Positions 24,546 through 33,678 of a stretch of DNA of 64,000 nt are shown here, piece after piece. Where the stretch lies: contig NZ_WJXB01000007.1 of assembly GCF_009664975.1 (NCBI RefSeq), forward strand, positions 248,001 to 312,000, read 5' to 3'. Each line of letters starts with the position of its first letter. Position 1 is the first letter of the stretch. A program made the translations under genes and the position numbers. The DNA comes from Paenibacillus monticola. Its GTDB lineage: Bacteria > Bacillota > Bacilli > Paenibacillales > Paenibacillaceae. The notes under the pieces were generated by a model that was given only the letters and a program-made list of their open reading frames with translations, made no database searches and was not told the DNA's origin.

Positions 24546-24687
24546 AGGTTACTCCTTTTAGGGTGAATATAACTGTAAACTGATAATTTCATATTAATGA
24601 ACAATCAGCGGAAGTTTGTTTACTAATGAACGAATCCAGCTATTTTAGCAATTGAAGCGAGATCATAGTGCTGGTACGATCATTATA

Positions 24688-24721
24688 TTGAACGAATGTA
24701 ATTAAATCAACAAGCGTTCAA
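24688..24721. promoter_or_regulatory. Candidate TetR operator
   Basis: TTGAACG (24688-24694) and CGTTCAA (24715-24721) form 7-bp perfect arms 20 bases apart, just before the dehydrogenase ribosome binding site. A further GAACGA copy occurs near 24628. The wide spacing is unusual for one TetR dimer, so the halves may belong to separate sites. Confidence 0.4.
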
Positions 24722-24746
24722 CAAAAGATGTTAGGGGGAAAAATTC

Positions 24747-25715
24747 ATGAAAGCAATCGTTATGCAGAATTACGGAGGTCCTGAGGTTTTCGAGGAACAA
24801 GATATAGCTGTACCCAATATAAAAGAAACCCAGGTGCTCGTGGAAATGTATGCTACTACGGTAAGCTCGGCAGATGAGCTAATTCGTTCAGGGGCATTCC
24901 AGCATGTATTCTCGGTCCAGTTCCCACATGTACTCGGTGTTGAATTGGCGGGTGTGGTGAAAGAAATTGGTGAGAAGGTTACGTATGTGAAGGTGGGAGA
25001 CCCTATCATGGGACTGGCTAGAAACGGGGGCGGCTATGCGGATTACGTGGTACTGGAAGAGAGCGCACTCACTATTATTCCACCCACTATTTCGTTTCTG
25101 GAAGCCGCTGCGCTGACAGCGTCTGGGCTAACTGCCTGGCAGTCGTTATTTCAATATGGCAAGTTGCAGCCGGGACAGCGTATTCTGATTCATGCAGGTG
25201 CGGGGGGAGTAGGGCATATCGCTGTTCAATTAGCCAAACAGCATGGTGCCTACGTGATCGCCACTGCGCGTGGACACAATCACGAATTCGTGCGGAATTT
25301 GGGTGCTGATGAGGTCATTGATTACACCACAACTGATTTTGCAAAAGCTATTAGCCCTGTAGATATCGTGTTGGATATGGTAAGAGACAAGATTGTCGAG
25401 CTGGATACGGGTATCGGAGAAACGGAACGAAAGAACTACACGGTATTAAAAGATAGCGGCAAACTCATATCCCTGGTAGCCCCATCGATTGCGGATCATC
25501 CACAGATTCGTGGAATCGAAGCCCAATTTGCCTATATAATGCCGAATCACAAGGATTTAACAGCAATTATCCATAGCGTTGAGGAACAAAAGTTGAAAGT
25601 TCATCTGGATGGGCTATTCCCTTTTACTGTAGAGGGAATAGCCGATGCGCATCGTCAGAATGAAGCCGATCCTAAGAGAGGCAAATTGGTGATTCAGCGA
25701 AAAGCTCATTGTTAA
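24747..25715 (+). CDS. Zinc-independent medium-chain dehydrogenase (quinone oxidoreductase-like)
   Basis: 322 residues of the MDR superfamily. N-terminal GroES-like domain: MKAIVMQNYGGPEVFEEQDI, FPHVLGVELAGVVKEIGEKV. Nucleotide-binding domain: ILIHAGAGGVGHIAVQLAKQ near residue 147, which is the AxxGxGxxA pattern of NADPH-dependent quinone or enone reductases. The catalytic zinc cysteine and structural zinc cysteines of alcohol dehydrogenases are absent. Its probable job is reduction of reactive quinones or alkenals, with the divergent TetR protein as regulator. The stop overlaps the convergent gene by 4 bases. Confidence 0.9.
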   Translation: MKAIVMQNYGGPEVFEEQDIAVPNIKETQVLVEMYATTVSSADELIRSGAFQHVFSVQFPHVLGVELAGVVKEIGEKVTYVKVGDPIMGLARNGGGYADYVVLEESALTIIPPTISFLEAAALTASGLTAWQSLFQYGKLQPGQRILIHAGAGGVGHIAVQLAKQHGAYVIATARGHNHEFVRNLGADEVIDYTTTDFAKAISPVDIVLDMVRDKIVELDTGIGETERKNYTVLKDSGKLISLVAPSIADHPQIRGIEAQFAYIMPNHKDLTAIIHSVEEQKLKVHLDGLFPFTVEGIADAHRQNEADPKRGKLVIQRKAHC

Positions 25716-26080
25716 AGCTTTAAATGAGGACAGTGTTTAATAATTTCAGCAACATTTTCGTCCGGATGTTCAATATCGAAAATCACATAGTGGTAATGCT
25801 CATGTTCCTTCAGTTCAATGATGACATGTGGTCCACGATGCTCGTAAGACAAGAAATACCATTCACCTTTATGGTGGAAAACCCCTTCGTACACATCAAA
25901 TCCAGGCAATGCGGTTCCAGGCATCTTGAGCATCCAAAACGGTGCATCAAAAGATCCAACATGAACCTTTTTGATTGAACTGTAGGGTATGGTTACGTTT
26001 CTTTTTAAAGCTGCTACACTATGTAACCCAGATAAATGTAAATCTAGCTCTGTCCGTCCAAATTCGAGTTGTTTGCTCAT
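25712..26080 (-). CDS. Conserved hypothetical protein, PH-like beta barrel
   Basis: About 122 residues, soluble and beta-rich: VTIPYSSIKKVHVGSFDAPF, ALPGFDVYEGVFHHKGEWYF, GPHVIIELKEHEHYHYVIFD. This strand pattern, in which short strands end in a helix, is what bacterial PH-domain proteins show; I cannot name a specific family. AGAGGAG is 9 bases from ATG 26080, while the ATG at 26089 touches it. It lies 14 bases downstream of the histidine kinase and may be the last gene of that operon. Confidence 0.65.
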   Translation of the reverse strand: MSKQLEFGRTELDLHLSGLHSVAALKRNVTIPYSSIKKVHVGSFDAPFWMLKMPGTALPGFDVYEGVFHHKGEWYFLSYEHRGPHVIIELKEHEHYHYVIFDIEHPDENVAEIIKHCPHLKL

Positions 26081-26094
26081 ATCTACCATCTCCT

Positions 26095-27489
26095 CTATTT
26101 TCTCTGAATATCTGGAAACCGCACCTCACAGCGTGTTCCCACCCCGACTTTACTAGTGATTGCAATTGTTCCGCTGTGCAGTTCCACCAGCATCTTAACA
26201 ATAGAAAGACCTAGTCCCGTGCCACCATACGCTCTGGAGCGGGATTTCTCCACCCGGTAAAACCTTTCAAAAATGAACGAGAGTTCCTCGGCAGGAATGC
26301 CAATTCCGGAATCCTCAACAATAAATACAGCGGACTCGGTTTCGAAGTTTACCTGAACATTGATCTCACCTACATCGGTATAGCGGATCGCATTTTCCAG
26401 CAGATTCATTACAATCTGTTCCATGCGTTTCCCGTCACCGCGGATCATTTCTGCTGTCCCTCGATGATGAACCTTCAGCTTAATATTCTTTTCCCGGGCC
26501 TTCAGTTCAACTTTACGGACGGCCTGATCAGTCATTTGGGCGAAATCAATCCAGTCCAAGCTTAGTGATATTTTACCTTCCTCCATCTTGGCTAGATCAA
26601 AAAGATCATCGACCAAGTGCTGTATCCGATGCGCTTCCTGATAGATAATATCTAAATACAGATTTTTCTCTTCTTCGGTCTCATAGAGCCCGTCTTTCAC
26701 TACTTTAGCATAACCCTCCAGATAAGTAATTGGTGTTCGCAGCTCATGCGAGATATTCGCGAAGAATTCCTGACGAGTATCTCTGTAACGCTGTAGATCT
26801 ACAGCCAGATCATTAATCGCGTCAGCCAGAAATCCGATTTCATCCTTACTGCGGATGGTAAGCCGGGTCTCCAATTCACCAGCGGCAATGTTGCGGGTCG
26901 CTTTCTGCATCTGCACTAGCGGACGGGATAAGATTTGGGAGATGATCCAAGTGATGCCTAAAGCCAGAATAAAAGCGCCAAAACCCGATAGCAGCAAGAT
27001 ATTCCGGACTGCAGAAAGCGATTGCTCCATGTTGGTGGTAGATGACATAACGTAGAGCGCTGAACCGACAGACTTCCCTTCATAAATAGGTTTCCCTGTT
27101 ACGAAATAGCGATGTCCAGTTGGATCTTTATACACAAAGCTCATCTCTTTTCCAGCAAAGATATCCTTCAAACTGGAAGCCTGTAAAAATGAATGGTCGG
27201 CTGAATCATGTAGACCCGAATGAAGCTTAACGCTCCCGTCCCTTGAAACATTGAAGATACTTACATCCGAAAATTCAGCGAAGGTACTCATCATTTGCTC
27301 AGTTGTTGTGTCAGGTGATTCGGCCATTACCGCAAAATGTGAGGTGAGCTCCTCCGTTTCCGTACGCATCTCACTGGAATAAAAATTAGTGAACATCCGA
27401 TCGATAGCAAGGCCAAGCGATAGCAGCACGATCAGAAATACGGACATGATTACTACTCCAAGCTTGAATCCGATACGATTGTTCCTCAT
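26095..27489 (-). CDS. Sensor histidine kinase, HAMP type
   Basis: 464 residues. Membrane helix 1 (LGVVIMSVFLIVLLSLGLAI, residues 10-29), extracytoplasmic sensor of about 130 residues, helix 2 (ILLLSGFGAFILALGITWII), HAMP (residues 190-240), then HisKA with FFANISHELRTPITYLEGY. HATPase_c follows with N box MNLLENAIRYT, G1 VEDSGIGIP and G2 GGTGLGLSIV. Complete kinase, so active phosphotransfer is expected. Its ATG overlaps the response-regulator stop by 4 bases (ATGA). The signal is unknown; the CWB2 lipoprotein upstream in the same direction suggests an envelope-related stimulus. Confidence 0.92.
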   Translation of the reverse strand: MRNNRIGFKLGVVIMSVFLIVLLSLGLAIDRMFTNFYSSEMRTETEELTSHFAVMAESPDTTTEQMMSTFAEFSDVSIFNVSRDGSVKLHSGLHDSADHSFLQASSLKDIFAGKEMSFVYKDPTGHRYFVTGKPIYEGKSVGSALYVMSSTTNMEQSLSAVRNILLLSGFGAFILALGITWIISQILSRPLVQMQKATRNIAAGELETRLTIRSKDEIGFLADAINDLAVDLQRYRDTRQEFFANISHELRTPITYLEGYAKVVKDGLYETEEEKNLYLDIIYQEAHRIQHLVDDLFDLAKMEEGKISLSLDWIDFAQMTDQAVRKVELKAREKNIKLKVHHRGTAEMIRGDGKRMEQIVMNLLENAIRYTDVGEINVQVNFETESAVFIVEDSGIGIPAEELSFIFERFYRVEKSRSRAYGGTGLGLSIVKMLVELHSGTIAITSKVGVGTRCEVRFPDIQRK

Positions 27490-28202
27490 TCGCTCTCACC
27501 AGGAGGCTGGAATTTATAGCCTAACCCCCATACCGTTTGAATAGGGCTATATCGGAGCCCCGCCTTCTGTAATTTCTCGCGGATATTCTTAATATGGGTA
27601 TCCACCACACGGGTTTCTCCACCATAATCATTGCCCCATAATCGTTCCACCAATTCTTCACGTGTAAAGACATGCTGTCCAGATTGCGCTAACAGAGACA
27701 AAAGATCAAATTCTTTGAGCGTGAAATCAACTGGATCGTCTTGAATAAGCACCTCTCTCGCTTCTAGAATAATCTTTAACTCAGGATAGGTCAGAACGTG
27801 CTGCGTTGGCTTGAAGTTCTGTGTCAGGGTTGAGCGTCGGAGCAACGAGTAGATACGTGCCAATAATTCTTCCGGTTCAAAGGGCTTAGTCAGATAGTCG
27901 TCCGCGCCGATTCCCAGACCCCGCACCTTATCCTTAGTTTCAGAACGGGCTGTAAGCATCAGTATGGGGACTGAATTCGTCTCCCTGATCGCTTGGCAGA
28001 TCTGCCAGCCATCCATATCGGGCATCATGACATCCAACAGGATCACATCAAAGTCATGCTTCTCTAGCAAACTCAGGGCTTCTTTACCAGTTGATGCATC
28101 TTTTGTGGCAAAACCTTCTTTCATTAAATAAATGCGCAGCAAATTCCGCATATTCCATTCATCGTCTACGATCAGAACCTGAAGTTTAGCCAAGTCATCC
28201 AC
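27486..28202 (-). CDS. OmpR/PhoB-family response regulator
   Basis: 238 residues. Receiver domain: VLIVDDEWNMRNLLRIYL with the acidic pocket, VILLDVMMPDMDGW with the phospho-acceptor Asp, and the Lys of DDYLTKPFEPEELL. The C-terminal winged helix ends RVVDTHIKNIREKLQKAG...VWGLGYKF, as in PhoB-like DNA-binding domains. Partner of the kinase immediately downstream. The frame begins at GTG 28202, right after GAAGAGG; a TTG at 28193 has better spacing. No operator could be assigned. Confidence 0.92.
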   Translation of the reverse strand: MDDLAKLQVLIVDDEWNMRNLLRIYLMKEGFATKDASTGKEALSLLEKHDFDVILLDVMMPDMDGWQICQAIRETNSVPILMLTARSETKDKVRGLGIGADDYLTKPFEPEELLARIYSLLRRSTLTQNFKPTQHVLTYPELKIILEAREVLIQDDPVDFTLKEFDLLSLLAQSGQHVFTREELVERLWGNDYGGETRVVDTHIKNIREKLQKAGLRYSPIQTVWGLGYKFQPPGESE

Positions 28203-28257
28203 CCTCTTCGTTGCTAATCTTTCATCTTATTATACCTATTGATGTCAGCTAGCGGTA

Positions 28258-29451
28258 TTAATGTCCGGAATGAGGATTGTCTCCCGAGGCAGATGATATT
28301 TCCAGCATATCATCCATTTCACTCTGAGTGCCTGCTGTAATTGCACTGTTATCTCCGGTCAGCCAGGCATGATTATAGGGACCTTCTGCAGGTGAATCCT
28401 TAAATTTAGGCTGCAGAGTCATCATGTATTCCATAACGGCATTGGGTAATCCGTCTTTTTTTGTAAATATCAGCGGTGCATGTTTCCCTAAATGTGAAAA
28501 TGGCGCAGCCGCAATGACCAGCATTGTTGAATCCGTAGTTACCAAGGAGAGATTATGTCCTGGAGTGGTGATTCCCCAGCCGAATCCGTTACTGGAATCC
28601 TTGAATTTGGCAAAAGCAATCGCATTTTCATAAGCATCATTTCCATAAATACGTGTCACTGATCCGTATTGTTGTAATTGCTGTTCAACCGCTGCCGAGA
28701 TTACCTTCTTGGGACCGAGGATATAGATCGTGGCCTTGCCACCACGTTCTTTCAAGGCAGCTACTGTTGGAGCTGGAATCTCGTCTTTGGTTACATACAG
28801 CAAGGGCTCGGGCATATGGGCGATCCAGTTCACAGCTGGCAGAGTGAACTCGGGACTGTCCATGGAGCCGATAATGACGGCTTGAGGCAGCTTGCCGGAG
28901 GCTTTTGCATAATAAGCATCAATCGACTGGGCTATAGCTGCCGGCTCTTCCCCTGTAATCTTGTCGACCTTCAACTTAAGGGTCTTTAGCTGTTCTTCGA
29001 CGTTGGCCGCCATCGGTCCAACGAGCACAACCTGCACTTCATTGTTACCAGCGGCACCCAACGGGTTCAAGCGCTTGAGCTCTCTCAATGTGGCCTCAGG
29101 GATTCCATCTTGTGTGACATAAAGGACTGGACCATTGCTCGGATGATGAATCAAATCGGTACTGGCTGCGGCAATCTGCCAATTGCTGAGATCGGTTAAG
29201 ACTACACTTGAAGGCGTATTATTCTTTGTCTGGGCTGACCACAGCGTTTGAGAGACCAGAACCGCCGCCTGAATAGGATCAGAGCTATTGATGCGGGTCG
29301 TATTTTTGGTTGCAATCCACGGTATATCAATTGAAGGTTTTGCACTTGGGTCATTTGCAGCGGTAGATGCTTCTTTCCCCGCTTGGCAGCCTGTTAGGAC
29401 AGCACTTAGAAGCAAGGTTAAGGTGCTTACCAGTAGTATTTTTCTCATCAT
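28258..29451 (-). CDS. Lipoprotein with cell-wall-binding repeat 2 (CWB2) modules
   Basis: 397 residues. Lipoprotein signal with lipobox LTGC (Cys22): ILLVSTLTLLLSAVLTGCQ. The rest consists of CWB2-type repeats, each about 100 residues, seen as SVVLTDLSNWQIAAASTDLI with GPVLYVTQDGIPEATLREL, again as AVIIGSMDSPEFTLPAVNWI with EPLLYVTKDEIPAPTVAALK, and a third copy with APLIFTKKDGLPNAVMEYMM. CWB2 modules bind anionic wall polymers in clostridia. It ends in HSGH. GGAGG precedes the ATG pair. It is the probable first gene of the operon with the two-component system 55 bases downstream. Confidence 0.87.
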   Translation of the reverse strand: MMRKILLVSTLTLLLSAVLTGCQAGKEASTAANDPSAKPSIDIPWIATKNTTRINSSDPIQAAVLVSQTLWSAQTKNNTPSSVVLTDLSNWQIAAASTDLIHHPSNGPVLYVTQDGIPEATLRELKRLNPLGAAGNNEVQVVLVGPMAANVEEQLKTLKLKVDKITGEEPAAIAQSIDAYYAKASGKLPQAVIIGSMDSPEFTLPAVNWIAHMPEPLLYVTKDEIPAPTVAALKERGGKATIYILGPKKVISAAVEQQLQQYGSVTRIYGNDAYENAIAFAKFKDSSNGFGWGITTPGHNLSLVTTDSTMLVIAAAPFSHLGKHAPLIFTKKDGLPNAVMEYMMTLQPKFKDSPAEGPYNHAWLTGDNSAITAGTQSEMDDMLEISSASGDNPHSGH

Positions 29452-29544
29452 TAATCCTCCAATGTAGATTTCTCTCGATTTAAGTAACAGTTTAGGATAT
29501 AAATGTGTAGAAAGAATGAATTGAATTCATAAGAATACATATCA

Positions 29545-30055
29545 GATCCAGATTCCGTATTTAACAACTGGTTTTATAATTGCCCTGAACGAATTGGTGC
29601 TTTTGTCACGGTGAGAAAAGAGTTGGAGGTTGTGTTAAGTAAATTGAACTATGAGAGTTCGGCAATGACTATAAAGACTCCTCACTGGTGAGTGTGATCT
29701 CAGCATTTCTGCACAAATACAGGTTTTCAAGGGGGAGCAAGAAGAAATAATCATCAAGCAAATCCTTCTATTGAACATTTTACAGATCAAAGGATTAGGG
29801 CCAGCTGTGGCTAATATTCTATATTTCCTGCATCATACCCTATTCCCGCCCTTTAATACGGCAATTGTCAGAGGCTTTAAAGAGATAGGTTTAGGTAAGG
29901 AGAAAATAAAACTTGGCTCCTGGCCTGACTATCTTGATATGCGCACTGCATTAATAGAAATGAATAAGGAACATATTGCGCGGCTTTCTGATGATCTGGG
30001 AGCCATAGGTGGCTTCATGTATGAGATGGGCTGCCGGCGGTTTGTGGTCAGTTAA
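29545..30055 (+). pseudogene. Frameshifted remnant of a helix-hairpin-helix (DNA-glycosylase-like) protein
   Basis: Two frames together read like one protein. From 29545: DPDSVFNNWFYNCPERIGAF, VTVRKELEVVLSKLNYESSA, MTIKTPHW, then TGA at 29699. In the +1 frame it continues: QIQVFKGEQEEIIIKQILLL, NILQIKGLGPAVANILYFLH, FNTAIVRGF, LGSWPDYLDMRTALIEMN, DLGAIGGFMYEMG. KGLGPAVAN is a helix-hairpin-helix motif as in base-excision glycosylases. No credible start precedes the first part, and the 94-residue ATG frame from 29771 would encode only the C-terminal half. I read it as a 5'-truncated, frameshifted relic. Confidence 0.7.
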
Positions 30056-30083
30056 GATCAGGATGATCTTAAAATAATCAAAA

Positions 30084-30132
30084 AAAGCAAAAAGCTGACC
30101 GGATAAATTCTCCGACCAGCTTTTTGCTTTTG
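30084..30132. terminator. Bidirectional terminator before msrA
   Basis: AAAAGCAAAAAGCTG pairs perfectly (15 bp) with CAGCTTTTTGCTTTT around a 19-base loop. A-rich and T-rich flanks serve both strands; the msrA stop is 13 bases to the right. Confidence 0.9.
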
Positions 30133-30144
30133 CTAATTTTCAGT

Positions 30145-30657
30145 TTACCAATGTTTCTTAATAAAAGTATCCCGCCCGGACTGCTCACGGTCTTCCTTAT
30201 AATGCTTAGGATTCTTGATGTGATAATTCTGGTGATAGTCTTCAGCAGGGTAGAAGGTTGGCGCTGGCAGAATGGCAGTCACAACTGGACCCGGGAATCT
30301 TTTGCTAATAATCACCTGACTCTTGGAGGCCAGTGCTGCTAACCGCTGTAGTTCGTTATAATAAAATACGGCTGTCCGGTACTGCGTTCCTCTATCCTGA
30401 AACTGTCCACCGTTATCCGTAGGATCGATTTGCGGCCAGTATAATTCAAGTAACTTCTCATACGAGAAAAGCGCCGGATCAAAGGTAATTTGCACGACCT
30501 CATAGTGTCCTGTCGTTCCCGTCTTGACCTGTTCATAGGTCGGATTCTCTGTGGTGCCCCCGGCATAACCAGATACAATACCGTGTATTCCCGGCAATTC
30601 TTCAAAAGGGGTGACCATACACCAAAAGCAGCCTCCCGCAAACATTGCTTGTTCCAT
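30145..30657 (-). CDS. msrA: Peptide methionine sulfoxide reductase MsrA
   Basis: 170 residues, single MsrA domain. The catalytic GGCFWC motif is at residues 8-13, followed by GIHGIVSGYAGGTTENPTYE, TGHYEVVQITFDP, the DPTDNGGQFQDRGTQYRTAV block that shapes the active site, and FYPAEDYHQNYHIKN. It reduces the S-epimer of methionine sulfoxide in proteins with thioredoxin as reductant, in the cytoplasm. There is no MsrB domain or msrB neighbour. Cysteines other than Cys10 and Cys13 are absent, so regeneration would use Cys13 or an external thiol. Confidence 0.93.
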   Translation of the reverse strand: MEQAMFAGGCFWCMVTPFEELPGIHGIVSGYAGGTTENPTYEQVKTGTTGHYEVVQITFDPALFSYEKLLELYWPQIDPTDNGGQFQDRGTQYRTAVFYYNELQRLAALASKSQVIISKRFPGPVVTAILPAPTFYPAEDYHQNYHIKNPKHYKEDREQSGRDTFIKKHW

Positions 30658-30764
30658 ATCTTCTAATTCCTCTCTCTAAACAAAAGTCTGTGTATACTAT
30701 TAAACACATCTTTGCCTATTGAGGTCAATACCTGTGTATAAAACTATCCGCTAATAAATTAACT

Positions 30765-31763
30765 TTATCGGGTACTGGAGGAATTATAAATGTCCATGAC
30801 CAGCTGCAAGGCCTTAATCCCTTCCGTACCGTTGATCCAGAAATCCCGGTCTGACTTCACATGCTCATAGAAATCCTCTATAAGCCTATTATGTCCTGTG
30901 CCCCAATAGGATTTACTATTTGTGATAGTGGTAAAGGGTTCGAATAACAAGGTTTCCTTTCCCTCCTTGAAGAGATACAGACAATTTCTGCGTAGCAGTA
31001 GTGTCCCTTGCTCAAACACCAGCTCCAATTCAACAGGAGAATTCACGAGGTATGCATTGGTGCCGTAGAATAAGGCCCGTACGTTATTCCGGAAGACAAT
31101 CACCGCATGTGCTGTATCCTCCACCTCAATGACGTCACTCAATACGTCTGTCGTTACACTGCCTTGTACGGAAGCAATATCTCCCCCAAACCATTGGAGC
31201 AAATCCAGCGTGTGGATCGTCTGGTTGATCAGCACACCGCCGCCTTCTGTCTCCCATTTCCCTCTCCAACCACTATTGGTATAGTAAGCATCATTCCGGT
31301 TCCAGGTTACGATGCCTTTCATGCAAATCAGAGATCCTAAAATCCCGGATTCTATCGTCTCCTTCATGCGGACAGAGGGTTCATTATAGCGGTTCTGAAA
31401 GACTACACCGAGTTGCCCCTTGTTGCGCTCTGCCGCTTCCAGCATCCGCCATGCTGACGGCAGGTTCATCGCTATGGGTTTCTCGGTTAATACATGTTTT
31501 CCTGCGTTTAATAAGTCGATAGCCATCTCAGCATGCAGGTAATGCGGCGTGCACAAGTGCACAACATCAATATCTTGTCTGTTCAGAATTTCATTGTAAT
31601 CCGTGAACGCCTGGCAACCATATTCCCTTGCTGCCTCCGCGGCTTTGTTCGCATCTGTATCTACAACTGCGAGGAGCTTTACTCCTTTCAAGGTGGCGAT
31701 TGCCTCCGCATGTTTCGTGAAAATAGAACCGCAGCCGATGATGGCTGCTCCAAATTCTTTCAT
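30765..31763 (-). CDS. Gfo/Idh/MocA family oxidoreductase
   Basis: 332 residues. Rossmann start AAIIGCGSIFTKHAEAIA, DVVHLCTPHYLHAEMAIDLL, the signature EKPIAMN near residue 94 with the catalytic-dyad Lys, and WETEGGGVLINQTIHTLDLL with the conserved His of the substrate domain. These NAD(P)-dependent dehydrogenases oxidise cyclitols, sugar acids or sugars. It is the last gene of a four-gene minus-strand cluster with two other Gfo/Idh/MocA proteins and a TIM-barrel isomerase. Confidence 0.88.
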   Translation of the reverse strand: MKEFGAAIIGCGSIFTKHAEAIATLKGVKLLAVVDTDANKAAEAAREYGCQAFTDYNEILNRQDIDVVHLCTPHYLHAEMAIDLLNAGKHVLTEKPIAMNLPSAWRMLEAAERNKGQLGVVFQNRYNEPSVRMKETIESGILGSLICMKGIVTWNRNDAYYTNSGWRGKWETEGGGVLINQTIHTLDLLQWFGGDIASVQGSVTTDVLSDVIEVEDTAHAVIVFRNNVRALFYGTNAYLVNSPVELELVFEQGTLLLRRNCLYLFKEGKETLLFEPFTTITNSKSYWGTGHNRLIEDFYEHVKSDRDFWINGTEGIKALQLVMDIYNSSSTR

Positions 31764-31802
31764 CTAATGCACCATCCGATCTTCTTAGTGCGCTCCTAAG
31801 CG

Positions 31803-32891
31803 CTATCTTAATGTAGCTGGTGTAAGATTAACCGCATTGGCTTGTGCGATCAGACAGAGCTCTGCTGCTTTAAAGGCATGCGCTTGTGTCATGGCCAATT
31901 CCGTCCGGTGAAGACAATCCAGGATCAGCTCTCCAAAGAAAGGAAACCCTATTTTGCCAGCCACATGTTCGTAGTGCTCTCCTTGCCCATTTACCCAGTA
32001 CACATGATCCGTTGTGTTCGAACGTCCGATATCAGTATATTTACGCAATTCGATATAACCTTCGGTTCCCAAAATCATGGTCCGGCCATCTCCCCAGGTA
32101 GCCAATCCATTAGGGGTGAACCAATCAACGCGAAAATATTGAGTAGCACCGTTATCACCTACTAATGTTGCATCACCGAAATCCTCCAATTCAGGGTAGG
32201 CGGGATTGTTATAATTGGCCACCTTGCTATGCAGCACGGAAGCCTCTTTGCAATCAGCATAATATAGAAACTGCTCGATCTGGTGACTGCCGATATCACA
32301 GAGAATGCCACCATATTTCTCGCGCTGAAAGAACCACTCCGGACGGCTTGTGGCACTTAACCGATGAGGTCCAAGCCCTATTACCTGCAACACACGGCCG
32401 ATTGCGCCTTGCTGAACAAGCTGTCCGGCATATACCGCACTCTCCACATGCAGACGCTCACTGTAATAAACCATGTACTTTTGTTTACTGCTCTCCACGA
32501 GCGTGCGGGCCGCTTCCAATTGCGCAAGTGTTGTAAAAGGAGCCTTGTCCGTAAAATAATCCTTGCCATGCGCCATTACCGTAAGGCCCAAAGGCCCTCT
32601 TTCTGAAGGGACAGCAGCTGCTGCAACTAGCCGCACTTCAGGATCTTCTAATATTTCAGCGACGGAACGGGCTGCTTGTACTCCTGGATAGGTGTTGATG
32701 AAAGCCTTAACTTTCTCCTGATCCGGATCATACACCCATTTTAACTGTGCACCTGCTTCAATCAGTCCATTACACATCCCATAAATATGCCCATGATCCA
32801 GCGCTATTGCAGCAATTACGAATTCACCGGGTCTGACGACTGGTTTAGCTTCATGAGTTGGGGCGTACAGCATTCCATCCTTTCGGTTCAT
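31803..32891 (-). CDS. Gfo/Idh/MocA family oxidoreductase, divergent N-terminus
   Basis: 362 residues. The usual GxGxxG is replaced by IAAIALDHGHIYGMCNGLIE, seen in a sub-branch of the family. Other blocks fit: AAAVPSERGPLGLTVMAHGK, DKAPFTTLAQLEAAR where EKP is normally found (the Lys is retained), and GGILCDIGSHQIEQFLYYAD as the substrate-domain motif. NAD(P) binding is likely but altered. Its ATG overlaps the isomerase stop by 4 bases, so it is translated with it. Substrate unknown. Confidence 0.83.
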   Translation of the reverse strand: MNRKDGMLYAPTHEAKPVVRPGEFVIAAIALDHGHIYGMCNGLIEAGAQLKWVYDPDQEKVKAFINTYPGVQAARSVAEILEDPEVRLVAAAAVPSERGPLGLTVMAHGKDYFTDKAPFTTLAQLEAARTLVESSKQKYMVYYSERLHVESAVYAGQLVQQGAIGRVLQVIGLGPHRLSATSRPEWFFQREKYGGILCDIGSHQIEQFLYYADCKEASVLHSKVANYNNPAYPELEDFGDATLVGDNGATQYFRVDWFTPNGLATWGDGRTMILGTEGYIELRKYTDIGRSNTTDHVYWVNGQGEHYEHVAGKIGFPFFGELILDCLHRTELAMTQAHAFKAAELCLIAQANAVNLTPATLR

Positions 32892-33649
32892 AACAATCCA
32901 CCCAAATATCGCAGGCTGATCTCCAAGCTTTCAAAAGGATCACGTCTACAAACATCCTGTTCAACCACATACCATTCCACACCTGTCTCACGGCAACCAT
33001 TAATGATCTCAGGATAGTTCATATTTCCTTCACCAACTTCAGCAAACACCTGGGTTCTGTCGATAATCGCCATATCCTTCAGATGCACGACCTGCATTCT
33101 GCCATTAACCTTGCGAATCCAATCGATCGGATGGGCACCACCTGCCTGTACCCAATACAAATCCAGCTCGAAACTAACAGAAGGATCTGTCTCGTTCAAC
33201 AGCACGTCCATCCCGGTGCTTCCATCAAAACGTTCAAATTCAAAATTATGATTATGATATACGAACTGTAGATCATATTTCTCCTGTAAAATGAGCGCGA
33301 TCGCTGAGATCTCTTGGGCAAAGGTCCGGTAACCTTCCAAGCTAGTCCGGTACTCTTCGGGTAGCGCTCCCAGACCTATGTACTTACAGTTCCATAGCTT
33401 ATGCTCAGCAGCAAGATTATCCAGGTCATTCTTTAACCGGTCCCAGGAGACATGAGTCGCGCAGATCGTAAGGCCTGCTTCATCGGCATAATCCTTTACC
33501 AGTTGTGGATCTATGGGGCCGATTGCCGAAACCTGAACAGCTTGATAACCTAGGGCAGATATCTTCTGAAAGGTAGAGTGTAATCCCTCTGCGGTTTGGG
33601 TGAAATCGCGTACTGTGTACAATTGAGCTGCAATGTTAGACTTTATCAT
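32888..33649 (-). CDS. Sugar phosphate isomerase/epimerase (xylose isomerase-like TIM barrel)
   Basis: 253 residues of the AP_endonuc_2/IolE-IolI-like family. Blocks: IAAQLYTVRDFTQTAEGLHS at the start, AICATHVSWDRL-like strand, LQFVYHNHNFEFERFDGSTG with metal-binding His and Glu near residue 145, and VSFELDLYWVQAGGAHPIDW and VVHLKDM further on. Metal-dependent isomerisation or dehydration of a keto sugar or inosose is expected. It sits between Gfo/Idh/MocA genes, a combination typical of inositol or rare-sugar catabolism through 3-keto intermediates. Confidence 0.87.
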   Translation of the reverse strand: MIKSNIAAQLYTVRDFTQTAEGLHSTFQKISALGYQAVQVSAIGPIDPQLVKDYADEAGLTICATHVSWDRLKNDLDNLAAEHKLWNCKYIGLGALPEEYRTSLEGYRTFAQEISAIALILQEKYDLQFVYHNHNFEFERFDGSTGMDVLLNETDPSVSFELDLYWVQAGGAHPIDWIRKVNGRMQVVHLKDMAIIDRTQVFAEVGEGNMNYPEIINGCRETGVEWYVVEQDVCRRDPFESLEISLRYLGGLL

Positions 33650-33678
33650 ATGATCGATCCTCTCTCCTTGGATTGAAT

